A DNA stretch of 6,363 bases from Acidobacteriota bacterium (lineage in GTDB: Bacteria; Acidobacteriota; Terriglobia; Terriglobales; Acidobacteriaceae): contig JAJZNH010000523.1 of assembly GCA_021811745.1 (NCBI GenBank), positions 1-6,363 of the forward strand. Direction: 5' to 3'. The notes under the pieces were generated by a model, which was not told where the DNA came from, searched no databases, and saw nothing but the letters and a program-made list of their open reading frames with translations. Below, in pieces: positions 1 through 5,443 of this stretch (position 1 is its first letter; each line of letters opens with the position of its first letter). A program made the position numbers and the translations under genes.

Positions 1-1323
1 CAAAAGGATGATTGGATCTGGACGCTGCGTTCGGCGGCCGACCGGCCCTTGCTACGCTGGTTGAAAAACGGGCCGCTGATGGTGGTCTCAGACGGTTCCG
101 GCGCACGGCCTAAGGTGATGGCCCGCCTGATGGCTACCGGCCAGGTGGGGACCTTCGGTGAGAGCGGCCAGCGCATTACCACGGCCCTTGAGGCTACGCC
201 GAGCAGCAGCCGCGAGCTTCTGGCACGCGTGGATTTTGCTCCCAACACCCATGAAGACATGGAGTCCAGGCTCGGTTTCCGCCAGGACCTGGGTTTGGTC
301 GGTTCCGTGCAATCGGTCGCCGCCGTGGCCCTTCATCCTCAGATTGAAGGCGGCGGCGGAGCGGGCCTCAACGAGGCCACCATGCGCAGCTCTGAAACCA
401 TGAACTTCGGTCCTGACATTCAGGCCAACGTCGGAGCCATTGAAGCCTGGGGCCGTCTCCTGGGATCGTCTCCTTCCACCGTCGCTGAAGGCCTTCCCTT
501 CGCGAGCGTCCAGTGGCAGGCTGGCAATTCCACGCTGAGCTACCGCATGGCCACCATGGTCGAGGATCCCGATGCTTGGGACGGAACCCAGGCAGCCACG
601 CTGTTGCCCGAGTTCTCCGCGCGTGGCAGCCAGTTGGTCCTTGAACACGGCCTCCACCAGGAGATCGGCTGGGAGCGCCATACCGATTTCTCGGGAATGG
701 CCATCCTCCTCTATGCCGACAACATTCAGAATCCCGTCCTTGAGGCCAGCGGACATTTCGCCCCTCGTGGTCCCGCAGCTGCCCCCATGAGCCCCGGTAT
801 GATCTTCGACCCCGCCAGCGGCCTGCTCCGCACCGCCGGGCCGGATCTCTCCACCACGGGCGTGCAGGCCAGTTTCGAGCGCCGTCTGCCTGGCGCCAAC
901 CAGGTTCGCCTCAGCTATGCCAGCGGCAACGCGCTGGTCATGCCCGCTCTGCCGCAATCCTCCACGCCCGGTCAGATCCTCTCCCTCGCTCATCCTCGTT
1001 ACGTCCAGACTTACGCACTCGCCCTCTCCGGCGTGCTCGATGGCACCAAGACCCACTGGCGCGCCACCTACCGCTGGCAGCCTGAAGACACCGTTACCTC
1101 TGTAGCCCCTTTCGCGGTCAACGCCTTTGATCCTTACCTCAGCATGCGCTTCGCTCAACCCATCCATCTCTCCCGCGATGGATCGGGAGGCATCGAGATG
1201 CTCCTTGAGGTTCGCAACCTGCTTGCCGAGGGCTATCGCCCCTACATTCTCAGCGACGGCTCGCTCCTCGTCTTTGCTCAGGACCAACGGGCCTTCTGCG
1301 GCGGTTTGGGCTTTTCCTTCTAA
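1..1323 (+). CDS. C-terminal part of a large outer-membrane beta-barrel-like protein (5' end outside the window)
   Basis: The frame is open from the first base (QKDDWIWTLRSAADRPLLRW...) to a TAA at 1321-1323, so this is the last 440 residues of a longer protein; the TTG at 49 is an internal codon and not a credible start. The C-terminal half has many short stretches with alternating polar and hydrophobic residues, such as TGVQASFERRL, NQVRLSYASGNAL, KTHWRATYRWQ and GGIEMLLEVRNLL, as expected of transmembrane beta-strands. The protein ends GGLGFSF with a terminal Phe, the usual recognition signal for BAM-dependent outer-membrane insertion. The WTLRSAADRP segment and this ending remind me of large acidobacterial proteins related to TonB-dependent receptors with carboxypeptidase-regulatory-like N-terminal domains, but no TonB box, plug or signal peptide lies in the window. 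The ligand is unknown. The gene ends 70 bases before the dehydrogenase pair, and whether it shares a transcript with it is open. The coding call is secure; the barrel call is moderate and the receptor family only suggestive. Confidence 0.72.
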   Translation, partial: QKDDWIWTLRSAADRPLLRWLKNGPLMVVSDGSGARPKVMARLMATGQVGTFGESGQRITTALEATPSSSRELLARVDFAPNTHEDMESRLGFRQDLGLVGSVQSVAAVALHPQIEGGGGAGLNEATMRSSETMNFGPDIQANVGAIEAWGRLLGSSPSTVAEGLPFASVQWQAGNSTLSYRMATMVEDPDAWDGTQAATLLPEFSARGSQLVLEHGLHQEIGWERHTDFSGMAILLYADNIQNPVLEASGHFAPRGPAAAPMSPGMIFDPASGLLRTAGPDLSTTGVQASFERRLPGANQVRLSYASGNALVMPALPQSSTPGQILSLAHPRYVQTYALALSGVLDGTKTHWRATYRWQPEDTVTSVAPFAVNAFDPYLSMRFAQPIHLSRDGSGGIEMLLEVRNLLAEGYRPYILSDGSLLVFAQDQRAFCGGLGFSF

Positions 1324-1354
1324 CCAGTCTTCTCAGCAAGAATGGTCTTGCACT

Positions 1355-1360
1355 TATACT
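1355..1360 (+). promoter_or_regulatory. Possible -10 hexamer (TATACT) upstream of the dehydrogenase pair
   Basis: In the 70-base gap between the first gene and the zinc dehydrogenase, TATACT matches the sigma70 -10 consensus at five of six positions and lies 33 bases before the ATG at 1394. It is the most AT-rich stretch of this gap. No good -35 hexamer is present 16-18 bases upstream, and there is no extended -10 TG. This is therefore a weak candidate, and read-through from the upstream gene is an alternative. Confidence 0.25.
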
Positions 1361-1393
1361 GGACTAGGTTTCTGTCCCAAGGTCCAGCCATTC

Positions 1394-2434
1394 ATGAAGT
1401 CTTTGCTCCTCTCCGCATACAGCCGTCTCGAAATCGCCGACCTTCCCGTCCCCTCCGTCGCCCCCGATGAAGTCCTCGTCCGTGTCAATGCCTGTGGCAT
1501 CTGCGGCAGTGATGTGCATGGCTACGATGGCTCCTCCGGTCGCCGCATCCCCCCCATCGTCATGGGCCATGAAGCTGCCGGGACAATCGCCGCAGTGGGC
1601 TCCGACGTCCGCGAATACAATCCAGGCGACCGCGTCACTTTCGACTCCACCGTCTACTGCGGCCAATGCGCCTATTGCCGCCGCGGCCAGGTGAACCTCT
1701 GCGACAACCGCCAGGTCGTCGGAGTCTCCTGCGGCGATTACCGCCGCCACGGCGCGTTCGCCGAGTATGTCGCGGTTCCGGCGCGCATCCTCTATCGCCT
1801 CCCCGATGCCGTCTCATTCACTGAGGCCGCCATGCTCGAGCCCGCCTCCGTGGCCCTGCACGCGGTCCACGTCTCACAGCCCCAAGGCGGCGAAACCGCG
1901 CTGGTTGTCGGTGCGGGAATGATCGGCTTGCTCACCCTCCAGGCTGCCCGCGCCGCCGGTTGCGCCCGCGTCCTCGTGGCCGACGTCGATGCCACTCGCC
2001 TGCAGCTCGCTCGCCGTGTCGGTGCCGACGAGACCCTCCACTGCTCCGGTGCCGAGCTCGCCGCCAGGGTCCTCAGACTCACCGCAGGACAGGGAGGCGA
2101 TCTCGCCTATGAGGCCGTGGGCCGCAATGAAACCGTCGCCGCCACCATCGCTGCCGTTCATAAGGGAGCCACCGTCACCCTCATCGGCAACATCGTCCCT
2201 GACGTCAACCTCCCGCTCCAAACCGTCGTCACCCGCCAGTTGCGCCTCCAGGGCTCCTGCGGCTCCGCCGGCGAATACCCACAGGCCATCGATCTCATCG
2301 CCAGCGGCCGCCTCCAGGTTCGCCCCTGCATCACTGCGGTCGCGGCCCTCGAAGAGGGTCCGCGCTGGTTTGAACGCCTCCACGCCGGCGAGCCCAACAT
2401 CATGAAAGTCATCCTCACGCCGGAAATCCAATGA
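1394..2434 (+). CDS. Zinc-dependent medium-chain alcohol/polyol dehydrogenase (sorbitol / L-idonate 5-dehydrogenase type)
   Basis: This 346-residue protein has the length and layout of the zinc-containing medium-chain dehydrogenase/reductase family, cytosolic enzymes that oxidise a secondary alcohol of a polyol or sugar acid. The N-terminal GroES-like domain carries the catalytic zinc site (Cys37 in CGICGSDVH; His59 and Glu60 in MGHEAAG; Glu149 in LEPASVALHA) and the structural zinc cysteines Cys89, Cys92, Cys95 and Cys103. The Rossmann domain begins near residue 167 with VVGAGMIGL, and Asp198 at the end of the second strand (VLVADVD) suggests NAD rather than NADP. The frame is open upstream to 1127 inside the previous gene, but ATG 1394 gives a typical family N-terminus (MKSLLL), has AAGG at 1379-1382, and avoids a large overlap. 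The stop overlaps the start of the short-chain dehydrogenase as ATGA, so the two are probably translated together. The substrate is not determined; sorbitol, L-idonate, galactitol-1-phosphate and threonine dehydrogenases share these motifs. Confidence 0.93.
   Translation: MKSLLLSAYSRLEIADLPVPSVAPDEVLVRVNACGICGSDVHGYDGSSGRRIPPIVMGHEAAGTIAAVGSDVREYNPGDRVTFDSTVYCGQCAYCRRGQVNLCDNRQVVGVSCGDYRRHGAFAEYVAVPARILYRLPDAVSFTEAAMLEPASVALHAVHVSQPQGGETALVVGAGMIGLLTLQAARAAGCARVLVADVDATRLQLARRVGADETLHCSGAELAARVLRLTAGQGGDLAYEAVGRNETVAATIAAVHKGATVTLIGNIVPDVNLPLQTVVTRQLRLQGSCGSAGEYPQAIDLIASGRLQVRPCITAVAALEEGPRWFERLHAGEPNIMKVILTPEIQ
2431..2434 (+). other. ATGA start/stop overlap coupling the two dehydrogenase genes
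   Basis: The ATG of the short-chain dehydrogenase (2431-2433) shares bases with the TGA of the zinc dehydrogenase (2432-2434). No good Shine-Dalgarno sequence precedes this ATG; the closest purine run is GGAAA at 2422-2426. Translation of the second gene therefore probably depends on ribosomes finishing the first, which would keep the two products in a fixed ratio. Confidence 0.85.
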
Positions 2435-3225
2435 CCAAGCCGCTCTTCGACCTCTCCGGCCAAGCCGCCATTGTCACCGGTGCCAGTCGCGGCCTGGGGC
2501 AGTACTTCGCCCGCGCTCTTGCCCGCGCTGGTGCTGACCTCGTCCTCACCAGCCGTAACCGCGCCTCGCTCGCCCCCTTCCAGGCCGAAATCGAGTCCCT
2601 CGGCCACCGCACCCTCGCGCTTGAGCTCGACGTCCGCGACCCGCAAAGCATTGAGCGCATGGCCAACAACGCCGAAGACGCCTTCGGCCAGATTCACATC
2701 CTCGTCAACAACGCCGGCTGCAACATCCGCAAGCCCGCCCTCGACCTTTCCTGGGACGAATGGAATGAGGTTCTTGACACCAACCTCCGCGGCGCGTTCT
2801 TCGTCGCCCAGGCCGTCGCACGCCGCATGGTTCCCCGTGCCTACGGCCGCATCATCAACATCGGCTCCGTCACCTGCGTCTTCGGCTACGCCAACCTCGC
2901 GCCCTACGGCGCCAGCCGCGGCGGCATCCGCCAGTTGACCATGAGTCTCGCTGCCGACTGGGGCAAATTCGGCCTCACTGTCAACTGCCTCGCCCCCGGC
3001 TGGTTTCGCACCCAGCAGAACAACGTCCTCTATGAAGACCCGCAATGGCTCGATTACCTCGTCGAGCGCATCCCCGTCGGCCGTCCCGGCCAGCCCCACG
3101 ACCTCGACGGCGCCATCGTCTTTCTCGCCTCCGAGGCCAGCCGCTACGTCAGCGGCCAAACCCTCCTCGTCGATGGCGGCATCTCCACCGGCGCCATCCG
3201 CGCCACTCCCACAAAACAGTCCTGA
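2431..3225 (+). CDS. Short-chain dehydrogenase/reductase, gluconate 5-dehydrogenase-like, with Arg in place of the catalytic Lys
   Basis: The 264-residue protein is a full-length classical SDR, a cytosolic NAD(P)-dependent oxidoreductase. Visible motifs are the cofactor loop TGASRGLG (residues 16-23), Asp67 in LDVRD for adenine binding, NNAG (93-96), the tetrad Asn118 (DTNLRG), Ser146 (INIGSV) and Tyr159, then the PG-containing LAPGWFRT after the sixth strand and a C-terminal SGQTLLVDGG. Ser41-Arg42 after the second strand suggests NADP. The usual YxxxK motif reads YGASR here (Tyr159, Arg163), so the lysine that lowers the Tyr pKa and holds the ribose is replaced by arginine. The rest of the protein shows no decay, and I recall similar YGASRGG sequences in related bacterial SDRs, so this is likely a natural subfamily rather than a broken gene. 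Gluconate 5-dehydrogenase, 2-deoxygluconate 3-dehydrogenase and the so-called glucose 1-dehydrogenases are the nearest named groups. The coupling to the zinc dehydrogenase suggests consecutive redox steps on one sugar or sugar acid. Confidence 0.92.
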   Translation: MTKPLFDLSGQAAIVTGASRGLGQYFARALARAGADLVLTSRNRASLAPFQAEIESLGHRTLALELDVRDPQSIERMANNAEDAFGQIHILVNNAGCNIRKPALDLSWDEWNEVLDTNLRGAFFVAQAVARRMVPRAYGRIINIGSVTCVFGYANLAPYGASRGGIRQLTMSLAADWGKFGLTVNCLAPGWFRTQQNNVLYEDPQWLDYLVERIPVGRPGQPHDLDGAIVFLASEASRYVSGQTLLVDGGISTGAIRATPTKQS

Positions 3226-3304
3226 CTGCCCTGTTTCATTCCCTGCCGGTCCCAAGTTAGCAACCCAGCAGGTTGGCTGTCGGCGATGCTCAAAGCGAAC
3301 CGCC

Positions 3305-3340
3305 TCCCTGCCTTGCGCCACAGTTGGCGCAAGGCAGGGA
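3305..3340. terminator. Perfect 16-bp-stem hairpin between convergent genes; possible bidirectional terminator without T-tract
   Basis: Positions 3305-3320 (TCCCTGCCTTGCGCCA) are exactly reverse-complementary to 3325-3340, with the tetraloop CAGT at 3321-3324. The hairpin lies 79 bases after the stop of the short-chain dehydrogenase and 28 bases beyond the stop of the convergent small gene, the place where a shared terminator would be expected. Neither side has a run of T, so it does not fit a classical intrinsic terminator. It may act with Rho, protect mRNA 3' ends, or be a dispersed palindromic repeat. The structure is certain from the sequence; the role is inferred. Confidence 0.55.
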
Positions 3341-3368
3341 ACGCGGGCTGAAAGGAAAACCGGCTCTT

Positions 3369-3758
3369 CTAGACCTCCGGCTCGCGGCCGCCGAAACCGG
3401 TTTCTGAGTCGCAGTCGAGCTGCCCATCCCATTGCCGCTCAGCAGCCCAGCGCCGCGCCAAGCTCGGACCTCCGGACTCCTCCGTCGGCGCCTTCTGCCG
3501 CTTCTTGGCGCCCGAACAGTCCACCAGCAGCCGGGTCAAACTCGCGTCTCCCTCGATGCTTTTGCTGACGATCGCTCGGGCTATCTTCCCGGAGTTGGCT
3601 TTCACCTCCTCGTCGATTGCGCCGTGCAGTGTGTCTCTGGCATCTTGGCTGCCGCATGCCGCCTGGCTTTTGCTTGAACGGCCCGATGTGCATTGGGTTC
3701 CTTTCTTCGTCCTCTTGCTCTTGCTTTGTTTCCTGCGCTTCTCGTTTGTTTCGGCCAT
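3369..3758 (-). CDS. Small basic hypothetical protein (129 aa), acidobacterial type, function unknown
   Basis: I recognise no characterised family. Residues 1-31 are rich in Lys, Arg, Ser and Thr. Residues 43-84 form a likely helical core (HGAIDEEVKANSGKIARAIV, then SIEGDASLTRLLVDCSGAK), followed by a Lys/Pro linker and a tail with SLARRWAAERQW and ETGFGGREPE. Short proteins with this order, a basic N-terminus, an 'N-S-x-K-I-A' helix with a 'GD/GN..ARLLV' continuation and an ETG-x-G-REPE end, are in my memory common in Bryobacter/Solibacter-like genomes, which is the main reason to prefer this frame over the opposite-strand frames. ATG 3758 is preceded by GGCGGA at 3762-3767; the stop is TAG. 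A 12-bp palindrome (3393-3404) lies within the last codons. The gene converges on the dehydrogenase pair and has about 630 gene-free bases upstream. The basic N-terminus might bind nucleic acid, but that is speculation. It could also be a relic of a family copy. Confidence 0.62.
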   Translation of the reverse strand: MAETNEKRRKQSKSKRTKKGTQCTSGRSSKSQAACGSQDARDTLHGAIDEEVKANSGKIARAIVSKSIEGDASLTRLLVDCSGAKKRQKAPTEESGGPSLARRWAAERQWDGQLDCDSETGFGGREPEV

Positions 3759-4389
3759 CTGTCCGCCATTTCCGGCCTATCTTCCGCGGCTGCTGGCGCG
3801 GCAGAAAAAGAAGAACAGCAGCGATTTCGGGAACGTATTGTCGATGCGCCGCTCCTCTCCCGGCGCGCAGCATCATCGGCCGCCGCACGCCCTCGTCGTC
3901 GTGACCATGCGCCCAGGCGCGGTGCGTAATGCAAACAACAGTCGTACCCCAGACACCGCGACGCCGGACTCTTCTTCCTTCCCACAGCGCGAAAACCGCA
4001 GAGATGGCCATGAAGAAGATTCAGAGGGCCAACTGCGGCCCTCCGCCATACCAATTGCTTCATTTCAAGATGATTGCTCCCAGCGTACCCGAAGCAAATG
4101 CAATTCTCTGCAAAACCGCGCCGAGAAGCAGGGCAATTACATTTCGAAACGTACAAAGTCTTTGTCTTCAAAGTGCGCGGCCTTCGAGTGTGTCCCTCAA
4201 TAAGGAACACCGGCTTCAGGTAGCGCCGGCCTCCCGGCCGGCTGTAACGCAGCTCTCCCGGCCCGTGTTCGCGCGGTTCGCGATGCCGGCACGGCCAATA
4301 CTGCCGGTCTGAGCCAGCTGGAAATCGCCAGCCTTGACGCGTGGCAGTCCGGTCCCAGATCCCCTTCGATCTCCAGGACTCGCTGGAAA
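3759..4389. other. 631-base stretch without a convincing gene
   Basis: All frames here that stay open lack family motifs, plausible ribosome sites or sensible composition; the longer ones run through the small gene on the opposite strand or are rich in Arg, Ser and Pro as expected from GC-rich noncoding DNA. What can be seen is a 7-bp-stem hairpin (GAGGGCC at 4024-4030, GGCCCTC at 4037-4043), a less GC-rich segment around 4040-4200 that could hold the promoter of the small minus-strand gene, and a very GC-rich palindromic segment at about 4210-4310. Decayed coding sequence cannot be excluded. Confidence 0.6.
4225..4242. repeat. GC-rich palindrome (GCCGGCC-TCCC-GGCCGGC), possible dispersed intergenic repeat
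   Basis: GCCGGCC (4225-4231) pairs perfectly with GGCCGGC (4236-4242) around the loop TCCC, and it is preceded by GGTAGC. More CCGG/GCCGGC-containing segments follow at 4259-4308 (for example ATGCCGGCACGGCC and CTGCCGG). Palindromes with a GTAGCG lead and a short TCC-type loop are, as I recall, scattered in many copies through large soil-bacterial genomes, similar to REP elements. A single copy in one window cannot prove repetition. It lies about 150 bases beyond the end of the glycosyltransferase gene and could affect its transcript end. Confidence 0.4.
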
Positions 4390-5097
4390 CTACCAACCCA
4401 TCTGTCTCATTCGTCCCAGGATGATCTCGCTATAGCGATTCATGCGTTCGGGCCGCCGCTTCAACGGCGCCGGCAGAATCGCCGCCAGTCGCGCCGCCTG
4501 TTCCCGCTCCACGCCCCTGGCCGGAATCCGGTAATAATATCGGCACGCCGCCTCCGCCCCGTAAACGCCAGGGCCCCACTCAACCTCATTGAGATAAAGC
4601 TCCAGAATGCGCCGCTTGCCCAGCATCAACTCGGCCACCGGCACCAACGAGGCCTCCGCGGCCTTACGCACGATCGAGCGCCAGGTTCCGAAAAACAGGT
4701 TCTTCACCAGTTGTTGTGTGAGCGTGGACGCTCCACGCACACGGCCGCCGTCCATATCTTCATCGGCAGCAATCTGGATCTGGTGCCAGTCGAACCCGTG
4801 ATGCTGGTAGAAGCGCGCGTCCTCCGCCGCAATCACGGCATGTTGCAGGTTGGGCGAAATCTGGCTGAGCGGAACAAATCTGGATCGCTCGTGATACGGC
4901 CTGTGGTGAATCCACGCCTGCAATCTCCGCTCCATGTGCATCGCCGTGGTCGGCGGGTCGATCCACCGCGCAGCCACCAGAGCCAGTGCGGCGGCAGACC
5001 AGCAAAGCGCCAAGCCAACCACAAGCCAGCTGAGAAAGGATCGCAAAAGACCTTTCCGGCGCGGGGACTTCTTCTTTGTAGATGCCGTTGCGGTCAC
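4390..5097 (-). CDS. mtgA: Monofunctional biosynthetic peptidoglycan glycosyltransferase (GT51)
   Basis: The 235-residue protein polymerises lipid II into glycan strands at the outer face of the inner membrane, without a transpeptidase domain. Residues 1-19 are Lys/Arg-rich, about 20-43 form one transmembrane anchor, and the rest is the GT51 domain. Its five motifs are all present: AEDARFYQHHGFD (catalytic Glu92), GASTLTQQLVKNLF (122-135), RKAAEASLVPVAE (144-156, Glu148 as second acidic residue), KRRILELYLNEVEWG (161-175) with GVYGAEAACRYYY, and AARLAAILPAP. The length matches MtgA proteins, which end shortly after the domain; bifunctional class A PBPs continue with a transpeptidase. Translation starts at GTG 5097: this gives a normal basic leader before the anchor, although no clear Shine-Dalgarno sequence precedes it. 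The stop is TAG. The gene is divergent from an envelope protein gene. Identification is secure; some uncertainty remains over the exact start. Confidence 0.95.
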   Translation of the reverse strand: MTATASTKKKSPRRKGLLRSFLSWLVVGLALCWSAAALALVAARWIDPPTTAMHMERRLQAWIHHRPYHERSRFVPLSQISPNLQHAVIAAEDARFYQHHGFDWHQIQIAADEDMDGGRVRGASTLTQQLVKNLFFGTWRSIVRKAAEASLVPVAELMLGKRRILELYLNEVEWGPGVYGAEAACRYYYRIPARGVEREQAARLAAILPAPLKRRPERMNRYSEIILGRMRQMGW

Positions 5098-5443
5098 AGA
5101 TCAGAATAGCGGCAGATGCTCATTTGCTGCCTGCCGCTGCTCTTGCGCCGGAACACGCCAACCGGCGGAATCGCGCACAGACCCTCGGCGCGAAACCCGT
5201 CTCTCAAAAGTAACCCTGAGATCCGTGCATAAGCCAAGGATGAAGATCGCATTGGAGCTGCGCCCAATTCTTCAGCTTGCGGCGCCTTGAGGCCACCAGA
5301 GCCCCAACTCGTCACACGACCGTGTATCCCGTGTCACTGACGGACAGCCGCTACCGGCTCACATTAGCACCCACCGTTCCCTGCGCGCGCGGGGGGCGGG
5401 AAGCTGCGTGCGGATCTCGTATGAAAGGCGAAGGAGATCAGGT
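5098..5443. other. 346-base divergent intergenic region between mtgA and the envelope protein gene
   Basis: The starts of two oppositely oriented genes bracket this stretch, so promoters for both should lie inside it, but I find no pair of hexamers convincing enough to mark. An imperfectly placed hairpin (AGCGGCAG at 5108-5115 against CTGCCGCT at 5131-5138, 15-base loop) would fall in the 5' leader of the mtgA mRNA. A G/C run at 5382-5400 precedes the + strand gene. Open frames here have no recognisable product. Confidence 0.55.
5431..5436 (+). promoter_or_regulatory. Strong ribosome binding site (AAGGAG) of the envelope protein gene
   Basis: AAGGAG lies 7 bases before ATG 5444, an optimal spacing, and fixes the start of the gene that runs off the right edge. 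It is the best Shine-Dalgarno sequence in the window and marks a well-translated gene. Confidence 0.85.

Noticed and set aside
88..1287. 399-codon minus-strand open frame opposite the first gene
   Set aside because: It is rich in Gly, Ala, Glu and His with no domain pattern, and is explained by GC-rich codon bias of the true gene on the plus strand, whose frame stays open to the left edge and ends with an outer-membrane signature.
3213..3236. Inverted repeat AAACAG...CTGTTT around the stop of the short-chain dehydrogenase as a terminator
   Set aside because: The stem is only 6 bp with a 12-base loop, overlaps the coding end and has no T-tract; the hairpin at 3305-3340 is much stronger.
3393..3404. 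12-bp perfect palindrome GAAACCGGTTTC as an operator
   Set aside because: It lies within the last codons of the small gene, far from any promoter position, and a single 12-bp palindrome can arise by chance.
2158..3432. 424-codon minus-strand open frame opposite the dehydrogenases
   Set aside because: It covers two well-motivated dehydrogenase genes in antisense and has a low-complexity Gly/Ala/Glu/Val composition; long antisense frames are common where third positions are mostly C.
3505..4203. 232-codon plus-strand frame with a Leu-rich stretch that looks like a membrane segment
   Set aside because: The Leu/Phe-rich part is the complement of the Lys/Arg-rich N-terminus of the small minus-strand gene, and the remainder is Ser/Arg/Asn-rich without motif or ribosome site.
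3602..4396. 264-codon minus-strand frame spanning the gene-poor stretch
   Set aside because: It overlaps the better supported small gene in another frame and the end of mtgA; its composition (Arg, Ala, Gly, Cys) lacks any domain-like order.
4390..5097. Bifunctional penicillin-binding protein (truncated) instead of mtgA
   Set aside because: The protein ends naturally after the glycosyltransferase domain, the length fits monofunctional enzymes, and no transpeptidase motif (SxxK, SxN, KTG) is found in any frame downstream.
5094..5315. 73-codon minus-strand frame whose TGA overlaps the mtgA GTG as GTGA
   Set aside because: The overlap could mean a coupled leader peptide, but the frame has no good ribosome site and no recognisable or conserved-looking sequence, so I treat it as chance; conservation in relatives would change this.
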